Shown: positions 53,833 to 63,889 of the stretch, piece by piece
Layout of the letters: every line of letters starts with the position of its first letter
Position numbering within the stretch: position 1 is the stretch's first letter
Source: Methylotenera mobilis 13
GTDB lineage: Bacteria > Pseudomonadota > Gammaproteobacteria > Burkholderiales > Methylophilaceae
Assembly (NCBI RefSeq): GCF_000384255.1
Contig: NZ_KB913035.1
Location: 124,001 to 188,000 of the forward strand
Length of the DNA stretch: 64,000 nucleotides
Reading direction: 5' to 3'
Program-made: the position numbers and the translations under genes
The notes under the pieces: generated by a model
What the model was told of the DNA's origin: nothing
The model's database searches: none
Seen by the model: the letters and a program-made list of their open reading frames with translations, nothing else

Positions 53833-55197
53833 TTAGCGCGCCCCTACGATGACCAGCTGTTGATTAATATCTGCCAAATCAGGCTCTGCTACAACACCAG
53901 AGATCGCTTTAAGACGAATGATGTTCACTAAGTAACTATAGCGCGACTGTAACAAATCACGTTTAGCACTAAATAACTGTTGCTGTGCATTCAGTACATC
54001 GACACTGGTACGCACACCAACCTCATAACCCAATTTAGTCGAATCTACTTGGCTTTGACTAGAAATCAACGCTTGCTCGTAAGCTTTTACTTGGGCAATG
54101 CTGGAGCTTAAGTTGAGATATGCACGCTGCGTTTCTAACTCTGCACTGCGACGTGCGATCTGTATATCATCTTGCGCTTTTTGCTGATTAAGCACCGCTT
54201 GGCGCACACGCGAACTGACGGCTCCACCTTGATACAACGGAATCTCTAACTGCAAACCAATGGTGGAGGTCTTTAGCTCACTACCTAACCCATTGGCACT
54301 GCCATTGGCATAGTTATTGGTATAGCTCGCTACCGCATCTAATGTAGGCAAATGCCCTGCTCTTAAACGCTCTACTTCTTGGGAAGAAATAGCCAGTGCA
54401 TCCTGCTGAATCTGAATGTTCAGGTTATTCTGTGTGGCGACTTCTAGCCATTTATCTAAGCCTTGCGCTAGGCTTGTGGTGGCCATGTCCGCTTTTACTG
54501 TAGCAAGCTTCTGCGGTGCTTTGCCTGTAATCGCCTGCACGGCATGCTTGGCAATTTGGTGCTCGTTAACAGCGGCTATTTCCTGTGCAAACACTAAATC
54601 AAAACGTGCCTGCGCTTCATTAACGTCTGTAATCGTAGCTGTACCAACCTCAAAATTAGCTTTAGCCTGCTCTAACTGGCTTAAAATGGCGGCTTTCTGC
54701 GCAACAATTAACTCGATTTTGTCTTGTGCCAATAACACATCAAAATACGCTTGCGTCACACGTAGTATCAAGTCTTGCTTACTCAAATTCAGCTGTTTAT
54801 CGGCCTGGCTAACTTGCACTTTGCTTTGGTCGATTTGGACTAGACTATCTTTACGGTAAATCGGCTGACGCGCCTGCACACCGTAGTTGTAGCCCTCAAA
54901 ATTTGAGCGGCCTTCAGCCCTAAATGGATTAAACCCAGTTAAAAACCGAATATCGGTTTGGGTAGCATTGGCGCCCGCATTTAAAGTAACCGTAGGACGA
55001 TATAATGCCTTGGCTTGCTCTATTGCCTCTTGCGCGGCCTGATTAGCGCTTAATGCTGACGCTAATGTAGGGTCATTTTCCAAAGCCTGCTGATAAACCT
55101 CAATCAATGAGTACGCTTTTTCGTCAGCATGTGCATAAGAGACAAATGCTGACAATAACAACGTCAGTTTGATGAAGAGTTGAGGGATTTTGAGCAT
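53833..55197 (-). CDS. tolC: TolC-family outer-membrane efflux/secretion channel
   Basis: 454 residues. Signal peptide 1-24 (LTLLLSAFVSYAHA). Two OEP repeats (about 30-220 and 240-430) with the usual long helices and YEVGVRTSVDVLNAQQQLF. TolC trimer forms the exit duct of tripartite pumps and type I secretion. Lies directly after the pcm-like gene on the minus strand, a known pairing in proteobacteria. Confidence 0.95.
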   Translation of the reverse strand: MLKIPQLFIKLTLLLSAFVSYAHADEKAYSLIEVYQQALENDPTLASALSANQAAQEAIEQAKALYRPTVTLNAGANATQTDIRFLTGFNPFRAEGRSNFEGYNYGVQARQPIYRKDSLVQIDQSKVQVSQADKQLNLSKQDLILRVTQAYFDVLLAQDKIELIVAQKAAILSQLEQAKANFEVGTATITDVNEAQARFDLVFAQEIAAVNEHQIAKHAVQAITGKAPQKLATVKADMATTSLAQGLDKWLEVATQNNLNIQIQQDALAISSQEVERLRAGHLPTLDAVASYTNNYANGSANGLGSELKTSTIGLQLEIPLYQGGAVSSRVRQAVLNQQKAQDDIQIARRSAELETQRAYLNLSSSIAQVKAYEQALISSQSQVDSTKLGYEVGVRTSVDVLNAQQQLFSAKRDLLQSRYSYLVNIIRLKAISGVVAEPDLADINQQLVIVGAR

Positions 55198-55220
55198 ATT
55201 AGCGCTGAATCAACACCGTA

Positions 55221-55931
55221 CTAAAAAGCAAACTTAGTGGCCTGTGGTGCGTTCTCTAACACCGGTAAGCAAGTCTCAAATATCGTTTCATGACGATATG
55301 AGCCTTCACTTACGCGCTCTGTCACAGTGGCTTCCATCATTGGAGAGTCACCAACTACTGCAAATAAACGACCACCTACATTTAACATTTTTTCAGCCGC
55401 AACAGGGCGTAACGGCAATGAACCAGCAAATACAATCACATCGTAAGGAGCGGCAACATCAAAGCCATTCACCGCATCACCTACATAAAGTGTCACGTTG
55501 TGGATACCTTGCGCTTGTAAGCGATATTGTGCGGTGTTAGATAGCTCTGGGTAAATTTCAACCGCATATACATGATGCGCTAAAGTAGCCAATAATGCGG
55601 CTAGATAACCACTACCAGTCCCTACCAATAACACTTTATCGGTCTTTTTAATATTTAAGGCTTGAAGAATACGCCCTTCCAGCTTTGGCGATAACATGGT
55701 CTGGCCCTCACCTATCGGCAACTCAACATCGGCAAAAGCTAAGCCTGCCTGAGATTCAGCCACAAAATTCTCGCGTGGCACTGCATCTAACACAGCTAAC
55801 ACGACTGGGTCTAGCACCTCCCAAGTGCGAATTTGCTGTTCAATCATGTTAAATCTAGCCTCACCTACGTTAAATTTGGCATTAAATTGATCAGGTGTAT
55901 GCTGTTCTACTGTTTTTGCTGTTTGTGTCAT
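55221..55931 (-). CDS. Protein-L-isoaspartate O-methyltransferase family
   Basis: 236 residues. Rossmann methyltransferase with LLVGTGSGYLAALLA (AdoMet motif), VYAVEIYPEL, and PCMT signature GEGQTMLSPKLEGRILQAL. Repairs isoaspartyl residues in related enzymes; this tolC-linked branch is shorter in the C-terminus and its role is less certain. Gene starts an apparent pcm-tolC-hydrolase operon. Confidence 0.85.
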   Translation of the reverse strand: MTQTAKTVEQHTPDQFNAKFNVGEARFNMIEQQIRTWEVLDPVVLAVLDAVPRENFVAESQAGLAFADVELPIGEGQTMLSPKLEGRILQALNIKKTDKVLLVGTGSGYLAALLATLAHHVYAVEIYPELSNTAQYRLQAQGIHNVTLYVGDAVNGFDVAAPYDVIVFAGSLPLRPVAAEKMLNVGGRLFAVVGDSPMMEATVTERVSEGSYRHETIFETCLPVLENAPQATKFAF

Positions 55932-56055
55932 GTTGATTACTCTATCGTGTTTTATTGACGGTGTTTTATTTAATGCTAATTATAGCGCAAGTGCTTATTG
56001 GCTAAGGTACTTTTACGCTAATCCATACGGTTTATCAGGCAAGTAAAAAGCCCGT

Positions 56056-56108
56056 AACAAGGCGAGTAGCACAATGATGAGTGAATCTAGCACACTCATC
56101 GCCGTATC
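56056..56108. repeat. REP-like hairpin element
   Basis: Flanks ACAAGGCG and CGCCGTAT as at 49328-49406, with an inner stem GATGAGTG / CACTCATC. The stem sequences differ between the two copies, so only the boundary motif and architecture are conserved. It lies between the pcm-like gene promoter region and the NtrC-type regulator, just after its stop. Confidence 0.55.
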
Positions 56109-57497
56109 CTAGCTAATCCCATATTGACTCAGCTTATACCATAAGGAGCGCTCACTAATTTCTAACACCTTGGCTGCCTTGCTTTTATTACCATGCGTCA
56201 ATGCCAATGCTTTCACAATTAACTGCCGTTCCAGCGCCTCAACCGAACTAGGTAAAGACAGGGCATTTGCCGCTGGTGCATCGTCAGCATGCTTTGTGGG
56301 TGTTAGTCCATCGGCGTCAAAATTAGTTGCGCTTAATGCCGCTGAGTGATTTAACATTTCTGCAGGCAAATGCTCTGGCTGAATCATTTGATTACCACTA
56401 ATAATCGCAGCGCGCTCTAGTACATTTTCTAACTCTCGCACATTACCCGGCCAGTTATATTGCATCAGCAGTTGAATCGCTTCATCTGATATCGCCACAC
56501 GACGTTTAGCTAAAAAATATTCTGCGAGTGCTTCAATATCAGATTTACGCACTCTAAGTGCAGGTAAATCAATACGGAAAACATTTAATCGGTAATATAA
56601 ATCCTCACGCAACTTACCATCTTTAATCGCCGCAAGCGGGTTACGGTTGGTCGCCGCAACCACGCGAATATCCACAGAAATTGGGCGATTACCTCCCAAA
56701 CGTTCGATTACATTCTCTTGCAGAGCTCGCAACAACTTGGCCTGTAGCTGCATAGGCATTTCAGTCACTTCATCCAAAAACAAAGTACCGCCATCAGCTA
56801 ACTCAAACTTACCAATACGCTCTTTAACCGCGCCAGTAAACGCGCCTTTTTCATGTCCGAATAACTCAGACTCCAGCATCTCATGCGGAATCGCAGCACA
56901 GTTAACGGCAACAAATAATGCATTATTACGTGGTGAAGCCGCATGAATTGCACGTGCAACGACTTCTTTACCGGTACCCGTTTCGCCCGCAAGCAATACA
57001 GTCGCTTTTTCTGGTGCGACTTGTCGAATAGATGCCGTTAATTGCTGCATCACTGGGCTGTTGCCGATTAAGCCAGTATTCACTGACTTTTCTTCACGCA
57101 AGAACTTGTTTTCCACGACCAGACGAGAGAAAGATAAAGCACGTTTAATGGCGAGCTCTAGCTCCTCCAAATCAAAAGGACGCAATATATAATCTGATGC
57201 GCCGCTTTTCATTGCTTCGATCGCTGATTTAATCTCACCCTGTGCTGTGACAATAATGACAGGGAGCTCGGTATCTGTTTTACGAATTTCCTTTAGCAAC
57301 TGCAAGCCATCCATGCGCGGCATGTGCAAATCAGTCACCACGCAGTCAACTTTTTGCGCCTGAATGACCTCTAATGCTTCGCGACCGTCTCTCGCTGTTA
57401 ATGGTTGATAGCCTGCCTGACGCAGGCTAATCTCTAGTAGACGAAGCATGCTAGGCTCATCATCCACCGCTAATATATATTTAATACTGTCTGACAT
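56109..57497 (-). CDS. NtrC-family sigma-54-dependent response regulator
   Basis: 462 residues. Receiver (1-120, D56 in CVVTDLHMP), AAA+ domain with Walker A GETGTGKE near 173, GAFTGA sigma-54 contact loop near 222, Walker B LFLDEV, and a Fis-type HTH (434-462). It activates sigma-54 promoters when phosphorylated by the kinase encoded 17 bp upstream. A sigma-54-type promoter at 63191-63209 is a possible target. Confidence 0.96.
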   Translation of the reverse strand: MSDSIKYILAVDDEPSMLRLLEISLRQAGYQPLTARDGREALEVIQAQKVDCVVTDLHMPRMDGLQLLKEIRKTDTELPVIIVTAQGEIKSAIEAMKSGASDYILRPFDLEELELAIKRALSFSRLVVENKFLREEKSVNTGLIGNSPVMQQLTASIRQVAPEKATVLLAGETGTGKEVVARAIHAASPRNNALFVAVNCAAIPHEMLESELFGHEKGAFTGAVKERIGKFELADGGTLFLDEVTEMPMQLQAKLLRALQENVIERLGGNRPISVDIRVVAATNRNPLAAIKDGKLREDLYYRLNVFRIDLPALRVRKSDIEALAEYFLAKRRVAISDEAIQLLMQYNWPGNVRELENVLERAAIISGNQMIQPEHLPAEMLNHSAALSATNFDADGLTPTKHADDAPAANALSLPSSVEALERQLIVKALALTHGNKSKAAKVLEISERSLWYKLSQYGIS

Positions 57498-57514
57498 AAT
57501 CTCGCTTTTTATGA

Positions 57515-59251
57515 TTAGGCATCATTAAGTAGCTGCCGTTTTGGTAGTTGCACTCTAAAATCTGCACCAGTATTGGCAAGCGTGCTTTTCTCTACAGTAA
57601 GCGACCCAAAGTGAGCAGTCACTATCTGCTTAGACACTGCTAAACCAAGGCCAATACCACCTGGACGCTGTGTAAAGAAAGGGTCGAATATTTGCTCTTT
57701 TTGCGCTTCTGTTACGCCCGCGCCATCATCCGCGACGCTAACCACTACATGATCTTGTGCATCAATGATAGACACCGCAACCTTTCCACCTGTTGGTAAC
57801 ACCTGAATCGCATTGAGCAACAAATTGAGCAACACTTGTGTAATTTGCTCGGCATCACACTCAACTAGTATTTGCTCTGCAACGGCAGCCTCCCCATGGC
57901 TTTTCACCACCATTGCTAGGTTAACATCCTTTTTATTGGCCTGCATGCGTAGCATTGCCACGGCATGCTCAACCAAAGGCACAATATTATGTAGCGCAAA
58001 TTCTGGTTGGCGTGGACGCGCAGAATCTACCAACGTAGAAACTAGTTTATTTAAACGCTCGGTTTCCATGTTAATAAAAGCCACCACTTCCTGACCTTCT
58101 ACACTCAAGCCTTTTTCACGCGCTAATACTTGTGCAGATGAGCGCAAAATACCCAAAGGCGTTCTAATCTCGTGGCTCATGGCAGCCGCCATTTCGCCAG
58201 CCACTGCTAGCTTAGCTGCACGCGTCAGATTTTCCTTAGATAACGTTAAGTCATCCATCATTTTGCCAAACGCACTGGACAAAGCACGCACCTCGATAGG
58301 GCCATCAACGACTGGCGGAGCGCTTTGTGACGAGCGCATAAATCGATTAGCGTAATCAGTCAGCCTTGCTAAGGGCTTAGTGATGCGGCCTGACAAAGGC
58401 GCGGCAAACGCGGCGGCAAGTACACCTGTAATAATCAACAGCAATATAAACATATAGCCCATACGATGCACTGGCGCCATGACAACTGATCGATATTGCG
58501 CGATTGAAACGACCCAATTAAAAATTGGCGGCTCTGCGGAAGGCTGAATCACAGAGTCCACCGAGATATCATGTGCCGCCACTATCTTTTTCCAGTGCTT
58601 TGTTTCTGCCAGCATACGCGTTTGCGGTGCTTCGTCATCCACATTCACTAACGCTGCAGCACTGCCCTGATTCTCCGTGCTGTCTAAAATTTTAGTAATT
58701 GCATGCCAATCAAAAATTACCCACAACGACCCTACTTTTTGCTGATTGACATCCAAAATATCACTAGCGATAGGTAGCTTCTGCTCAGCAAGCTGATACA
58801 AACGTACCGTACGGTTTGCAAACGAAATCTGTAACCATTGTCGCCCGCTGTTGGCAGGTTTTCCAATATCGGCTGGTTCACTAGACGCAATCACAACATT
58901 TTGATTATTGACAACATAGATAGACTGATAGACACCGCGATAGCTTACTTTTAGCTCATTGAGAAATTTTGATAAGCGCTTATCAAAATCGCCAATCACG
59001 ACTTCGTCCATCACCTCCAAACGACTCCATGAAACGATATTTTGCAAGCGCTCAAACATCATGTCATCCACCTGATGTGATGCTGCGTTAGCACGTGTCT
59101 GCATGTCGCGTACGATTTCTTCTCTCAATACCGTACGCGCTTCAAAAAACGTGAGCAATGTCACCATTAGCATTGGCAACAACGCTGAAAGCAAAAAGCC
59201 AAGCAATAACAGCTTTTTAACGGACATTGATTTTATAAATGATTGATTCAA
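57515..59251 (-). CDS. Membrane sensor histidine kinase, NtrB/AtoS-like
   Basis: 578 residues. TM1 (13-37), periplasmic sensor of dCACHE type (about 40-265), TM2 (266-288), HAMP (290-345), H360 (MSHEIRTPLG), ATPase domain with LLNLLLNAIQ, DDGAGV and GGIGLGLAVSK. Partner of the downstream NtrC-type regulator. Ligand unknown. Confidence 0.94.
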   Translation of the reverse strand: MNQSFIKSMSVKKLLLLGFLLSALLPMLMVTLLTFFEARTVLREEIVRDMQTRANAASHQVDDMMFERLQNIVSWSRLEVMDEVVIGDFDKRLSKFLNELKVSYRGVYQSIYVVNNQNVVIASSEPADIGKPANSGRQWLQISFANRTVRLYQLAEQKLPIASDILDVNQQKVGSLWVIFDWHAITKILDSTENQGSAAALVNVDDEAPQTRMLAETKHWKKIVAAHDISVDSVIQPSAEPPIFNWVVSIAQYRSVVMAPVHRMGYMFILLLIITGVLAAAFAAPLSGRITKPLARLTDYANRFMRSSQSAPPVVDGPIEVRALSSAFGKMMDDLTLSKENLTRAAKLAVAGEMAAAMSHEIRTPLGILRSSAQVLAREKGLSVEGQEVVAFINMETERLNKLVSTLVDSARPRQPEFALHNIVPLVEHAVAMLRMQANKKDVNLAMVVKSHGEAAVAEQILVECDAEQITQVLLNLLLNAIQVLPTGGKVAVSIIDAQDHVVVSVADDGAGVTEAQKEQIFDPFFTQRPGGIGLGLAVSKQIVTAHFGSLTVEKSTLANTGADFRVQLPKRQLLNDA

Positions 59252-59403
59252 AATATTTGGTCTGCTTGTGAGTCCGTATTATTGATGATTGTTGCTGTTA
59301 GTTGTTTGATATGCCACAAGGTTTTCCGGCCGATATCGAATATAATCCGCTTATGCACTTCATTTCAAAAAAGCTATCGCAGATATTAAAGCTTGGAGCG
59401 TTC

Positions 59404-60414
59404 ATGCATCTAATCAATAAATTCTGTATCGGCAGTGTAGCCCTGCTACTGCTGCTGTGCAAGACTGCCTACGCAGAAGATGCCCCACGCCCAGAAAAAG
59501 GCTTCATGGATGGCTTCAGATTAGGTGGCTACACCAGTGCTGGCATTACGATTCCTCGCGAATCGGAAACTACTGCTACCATTAATGAAATTAGCATGAT
59601 TTTGACTTGGGAGGGCGAAAGCCGCTTTAAGTTTTTTAGTGAATTAGAATTAGAAAACCCAATCTCTTGGGATGACGATAACAAATTTAACACCAAACAA
59701 AGCTATATTGATTTAGAGCGATTTTATCTAGATTACAACTTATCAGACAAAATCAACCTGCGTGGTGGTCGCTTTTTGACCCCCACTGGCCGCTGGAACC
59801 AGCTCCACGCCTCACCACTGGTATGGACAAGCTCGCGCCCTGTCGCAACCAGCAGATTGTTTCCAACTGCAGCCAACGGCATGATGGCCTTTGGCGCAAT
59901 ACCGCTTGATAATAGCGCGATTGAATACTCCATTTTTGTTGAAACGCTTAAAGACATCGATGAAGATGATGACGATCTAAAATTCAGAAACACCAAAGGT
60001 GCGCGCATCGCGTTTGGCCAACAGGCCAATATTGGCGTAAATATCATGTCTTTTGACGAGAGAAATGTATTCAATACTCGTTACCATATGCTGGGCTTGG
60101 ACTTTATTACCAATCATCGAGGCATTGAGTTTTTAGGAGAGGCGTTTCAACGCTGGGACACTCACAACAATACTAGCGGTTATGGTGCCTACTTGCAAAC
60201 CGCCGTGCCTCTTCCAGTTGGCCAAAATTGGTTTGGCATTATCCGTCTTGAAACCTTTCATCGCCCAGATGAGGGTCATCAACAGCGCTGGTTGATTGGC
60301 ACAACCTGGCGCATGAAACCAACACAATTGTTGAAATTGGAATTAACCGGCGGCAGTGACGACCAACCTGAATCACCTCGCGGCTTCTTAGCTTCATTTG
60401 CGGTATTGTTCTAA
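59404..60414 (+). CDS. Porin-like outer-membrane protein
   Basis: 336 residues from ATG at 59404 (GGAG upstream), giving a clear signal peptide ending KTAYA. The rest is amphipathic beta: FRLGGYTSAGITIP, FFSELELENP, INLRGGRFLTPTGRWNQLHA, and a terminal Phe (FAVLF), typical of outer-membrane barrels. Overlaps the PstS-like gene by 1 bp. Divergent from the NtrC-type two-component genes. Confidence 0.78.
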   Translation: MHLINKFCIGSVALLLLLCKTAYAEDAPRPEKGFMDGFRLGGYTSAGITIPRESETTATINEISMILTWEGESRFKFFSELELENPISWDDDNKFNTKQSYIDLERFYLDYNLSDKINLRGGRFLTPTGRWNQLHASPLVWTSSRPVATSRLFPTAANGMMAFGAIPLDNSAIEYSIFVETLKDIDEDDDDLKFRNTKGARIAFGQQANIGVNIMSFDERNVFNTRYHMLGLDFITNHRGIEFLGEAFQRWDTHNNTSGYGAYLQTAVPLPVGQNWFGIIRLETFHRPDEGHQQRWLIGTTWRMKPTQLLKLELTGGSDDQPESPRGFLASFAVLF

Positions 60415-60893
60415 TGCGCGGATTTATCACATTATTGCTATTGATAATAGGCCTGTGCTTGCAATCAGCTGGCATAGCGGCGGACAAGTCCGTCATTGCT
60501 GTAATCGTTGCCAACGACAATCCGAGCAAAAGTATTTCTCTAGGCGAACTGAAGCTCATCTACTGGCGTAAGAAAACCTACTGGGCGAACGGTCAGCGCA
60601 TCCACCCAATTAATTTACCCTCAGATAACCCGCTTAGACTGCAATTTTCAAGCAGCATATTAGGCAGTGCGCCAAGTGCACAAAATGATTACTGGAATGG
60701 CTTATATTTCCATGGGGTGTCACCTCCGCATGTGTTGTATTCAGATGAAGCTGCGATTCGTTACGTACAGGAAACCGCTGGCAGCATTGCTTATGCAGAT
60801 GCGTGCAAACTAGATAATCGTGTTAGACCAGTGTTATGGTTGCTCCCCAACGGTGAAATAAGCACAAACGCTTCTTCTATTAGCTGTAATTAG
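60414..60893 (+). CDS. Exported PstS-like substrate-binding domain protein
   Basis: 159 residues. Signal peptide 1-23 (LLIIGLCLQSAGIAA). A single PBP-like domain: AVIVANDNPSKSISLGELKL, IYWRKKTYWANGQRI, YVQETAGSIAYADACK, shared with phosphate-binding PstS but half-size. Genes of this type often lie with a porin and an HK/RR pair and act as the periplasmic input of the kinase. That link is inferred from position. Confidence 0.78.
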   Translation: MRGFITLLLLIIGLCLQSAGIAADKSVIAVIVANDNPSKSISLGELKLIYWRKKTYWANGQRIHPINLPSDNPLRLQFSSSILGSAPSAQNDYWNGLYFHGVSPPHVLYSDEAAIRYVQETAGSIAYADACKLDNRVRPVLWLLPNGEISTNASSISCN

Positions 60894-60896
60894 CGC

Positions 60897-62858
60897 TTAA
60901 TCAATATACTCTTTCAGTTCCCCATGCTTATATGCACGCGCAGCCGTTTGGTAGTAAGCAATCGCTTCATTCATCAAGCGATGGTCAATAGGCGCGGCGA
61001 CAGCCTCTAAGTTAACCGGATCAATACGATAGGCTTCCACCTCTTGCTTGGGCGAAAGGACGATTAGCGTATTCTCTTTGTAGTATCCCAAGGCCTGATA
61101 ATTACTCACAAATGTTCGCTCTGGCAGTTGCTTGCGCGCTGCCTCAAACATTGACTGCCCATAAAAATGTTGCGCGTCAGAAGTCCCCAGCAGATCAAGC
61201 AAAGTAGGCACAATATCGATTTGGCTAGCCATCCTTGTGTAATGCCCTGCTGGTAATAAATCTGGTGCATAGAAAAACAAAGGGATATGGTACTTAGCAA
61301 TCGGTAATTTGGTTTTGCCTGCTACCGACGCACAATGATCCGCCACTATTACGAATAAAGTATCATTAAACCAAGGCTTAGTTTTAGCTTTCTCCATAAA
61401 TTGGCCAATCGCATAGTCTGTATATTTCACCGCACCGCGGCGATTACCCTGAGGTAAATCTATTTTATTTTCTGGGTAGGTGTACGGGCGATGATTGCTA
61501 GTGGTCATAATGTGTGCGAAAAAAGGCTTTTGCGATTTCACATTCTGATCAAGAATACGCAGAGAATTATTAAACAAACTCTCATCGTCAACACCCCATA
61601 CGTTTTCACTTTGAATCGTCGCTTTATCAAAATCGGTACGATCAATCACCTGATAATCATTACCTTTAAAATACTTGTTCATACTATCAAACACTCCATA
61701 CCCACCATAGATAAAAAATGTTGAATAACCTTTTACCTCAAGCAACTCTCCAATCGTAGCAAGATGATCTGTGTTTGGACGATGCACGATTGCTTGCCCT
61801 GGAATTGGCGGTATTGCAATCGACAGTGCATCTAAACCACGTACCGTTCTGGTCCCTGTTGCAAAAACCTTATCAAACACTAAGCTCTCGCCAGCCAGTT
61901 GATTTAAATAAGGGGTTAAATTTTCCTGATTGCCATAAGTGCCTAAATATTCAGCAGACAAGCTTTCTACAGAAATCAATACGACGTTTTTAGGCCGCCG
62001 CTTAAACGGTGCCAAGTTGGCATCTAAGTTAGCACCTGAAAGCTGTGTGCTTTTTAATAAGGCACTATTTTCTGCGGCAATGATTGCGCTTGTGGTTTTT
62101 CTATTGACCCCAACAGACTTTAATACTGATAATGCCTGAGATTGTGGAATGGTTTTATAGAATTGATCGTAATCCAGCTCGTTACGCCTAGCCGCAGCTG
62201 AGAAACTAAAAACACCGTTTCCAGATAACTCATTAGCGTAAGCGTTTTTCGAAAACGCCATCTGATCGACGTTCGCGAGTTGAAAGCTTAATAAAGGTAA
62301 GGCAATCGTCATCAGCGCCAACCCTAATTTACGTTTAGCTGAGCGTTGCTGCGCTTCAAAACGTATCACCTTGCTCAAGCTAAATACAATCAAAAAAGCA
62401 ATGAGCGCAATTCCCACTAATATGAGTGGCACAGGGTAAGACTCACGGATATTGCCAATCACCTCATTGGTGTAAATTAAGTAATCTACCGCAATAAAGT
62501 TGAATCTTGTTGTGAATTCTTGCCAAAAAATATACTCGGATACTGCGCCAAATAACAAACAAAAAGTTAGAAAACCTGCCACTCCCCAACGTATATGATT
62601 CACCCATCTTTTAGAGCGCAAAACATTTGGCATCAATAATGAAATCAATAGCCAAGGCACCACCAGATATGCAAGCGCTGAGATATCAAACCAAAATCCG
62701 TTAACGAAAATCCCTATCAATTCTTTTATTGAAAGTTGCGAGAGCCCGACTTGAACACTCAATACAACACGCAATAACAGCCAAATGCTTAATGCGATGC
62801 TAACAACAAGCAAAGAAAACGAAACGCTGTAGGGTTTGTGACGAAATAATTTAAGCAT
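60897..62858 (-). CDS. LTA-synthase-like membrane sulfatase/phosphoglycerol transferase
   Basis: 653 residues. Five N-terminal TM helices (within 1-190), then a sulfatase-fold domain with VVLISVESLSAEYLG (metal and catalytic Ser/Thr region), ATGTRTVRGLDALS, VWGVDDESLF and FVIVADHCA (metal ligands). Members transfer phosphoglycerol or phosphoethanolamine to glycans outside the cell. Tail-to-tail with the PstS-like gene. Confidence 0.9.
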   Translation of the reverse strand: MLKLFRHKPYSVSFSLLVVSIALSIWLLLRVVLSVQVGLSQLSIKELIGIFVNGFWFDISALAYLVVPWLLISLLMPNVLRSKRWVNHIRWGVAGFLTFCLLFGAVSEYIFWQEFTTRFNFIAVDYLIYTNEVIGNIRESYPVPLILVGIALIAFLIVFSLSKVIRFEAQQRSAKRKLGLALMTIALPLLSFQLANVDQMAFSKNAYANELSGNGVFSFSAAARRNELDYDQFYKTIPQSQALSVLKSVGVNRKTTSAIIAAENSALLKSTQLSGANLDANLAPFKRRPKNVVLISVESLSAEYLGTYGNQENLTPYLNQLAGESLVFDKVFATGTRTVRGLDALSIAIPPIPGQAIVHRPNTDHLATIGELLEVKGYSTFFIYGGYGVFDSMNKYFKGNDYQVIDRTDFDKATIQSENVWGVDDESLFNNSLRILDQNVKSQKPFFAHIMTTSNHRPYTYPENKIDLPQGNRRGAVKYTDYAIGQFMEKAKTKPWFNDTLFVIVADHCASVAGKTKLPIAKYHIPLFFYAPDLLPAGHYTRMASQIDIVPTLLDLLGTSDAQHFYGQSMFEAARKQLPERTFVSNYQALGYYKENTLIVLSPKQEVEAYRIDPVNLEAVAAPIDHRLMNEAIAYYQTAARAYKHGELKEYID

Positions 62859-63190
62859 ATAGAGTTTGATTAGGCACGCGGGCCTGCTATTGGTAAGTGA
62901 ACGTCTGATTAGGCAATCTCCATGCCATCACAATAAGCGACTGTTCTGATAGAAGTTTTTAAAATGGCACGAATAGAGCTAATGCAATATTTGTATGGAA
63001 TTGGCTTAGCAAAACTAAAGTTACCTACATTTCTTGCATAACTTGTTTCAAATTATTCACAAATCATTCGCCATCACAGGCCGACACAGCAAGCTAAGAA
63101 CTTTGTATAACAACCACAATCTATTGATTTATATATATAAATTTAAATCCCGCATAGTAACGTTGCTTAATACGCATCACTGAACAAAAA
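62859..63190. other. Divergent intergenic region
   Basis: AT-rich, about 330 bp, no gene seen. Should hold the LTA-synthase-like promoter at its left and activator sites for the sigma-54-type promoter at its right. Confidence 0.4.
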
Positions 63191-63209
63191 TTAGGCACAC
63201 TCTTTGCGT
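63191..63209 (+). promoter_or_regulatory. Sigma-54-type promoter
   Basis: TTAGGCACACTCTTTGCGT: GG at 63194-63195 and GC at 63206-63207 with exactly 10 bases between, and a near-consensus GGCAC-N5-TTGC. Predicted start near 63219, 24 bp before the gene. It would need an NtrC-type activator, one of which is encoded at 56109-57497. Confidence 0.7.
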
Positions 63210-63242
63210 AACTCTAGGCATATTTAATTAAGGTGACATAAA

Positions 63243-63887
63243 ATGCTTAGCCTAAGTTTTAATGCAAGCCCACTATTTTTTAATGCAGAAGCTGCCTATC
63301 AAACGCGTCCATTTGCAGCAGCCAAAAGGCATCGCGCAAGCAATATCAAAATAGCCTGCGCAGAAATCGGCGCGCCTGACCGTCAAGAAATTGAACAATT
63401 TATCCATGACGTATTTGCTCATACGTATGGAGCTGATGTGCAGCAGTTTATGCCGCAACTGATTAGCCTGCGTGATGAAAACGATGAGTTAGTCGCGGCA
63501 TTTGGTATGCGCAAAGCACATACAGAACCATTGTTTTTAGAGCGCTATTTAGATGCGCCGATTGAAACGGTGATGTCCAATCGCTTTAATCGTGTCATTA
63601 CCCGCCATCAAATTACCGAAATTGGTAATTTAGCAGTATCTAACCCTCGTAACGCTGGCGTTTTAATCGCCAATATCATTCAACACAGCTTAGACATTAA
63701 TATTGAATGGTGTGTTGCTACCGCTCACCACAGCTTACAAAATGGATTAGTGAAAGGTGGACGTGATGTTTATGCTTTACAAGGCGCCGATAAATCACGC
63801 TTAAATACTGCAGAGCAAGCCACATGGGGAAGTTACTACGACAATTCACCGCAAGTGATTGCGGTGAAAGGCGTGACGGAACGATAA
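63243..63887 (+). CDS. Thermostable-haemolysin-family protein
   Basis: 214 residues. Matches T_hemolysin: FIHDVFAHTYGADVQQFMPQ, LDAPIETVMSN, ITEIGNLAVSNPRNAGVL. Despite the name, the fold is GNAT-like, and the family clusters with AMP-ligase genes, as here (2 bp to the next ATG). Likely part of a lipid or secondary-metabolite pathway. Driven by the sigma-54-type promoter at 63191-63209. Confidence 0.85.
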   Translation: MLSLSFNASPLFFNAEAAYQTRPFAAAKRHRASNIKIACAEIGAPDRQEIEQFIHDVFAHTYGADVQQFMPQLISLRDENDELVAAFGMRKAHTEPLFLERYLDAPIETVMSNRFNRVITRHQITEIGNLAVSNPRNAGVLIANIIQHSLDINIEWCVATAHHSLQNGLVKGGRDVYALQGADKSRLNTAEQATWGSYYDNSPQVIAVKGVTER

Positions 63888-63889
63888 CC

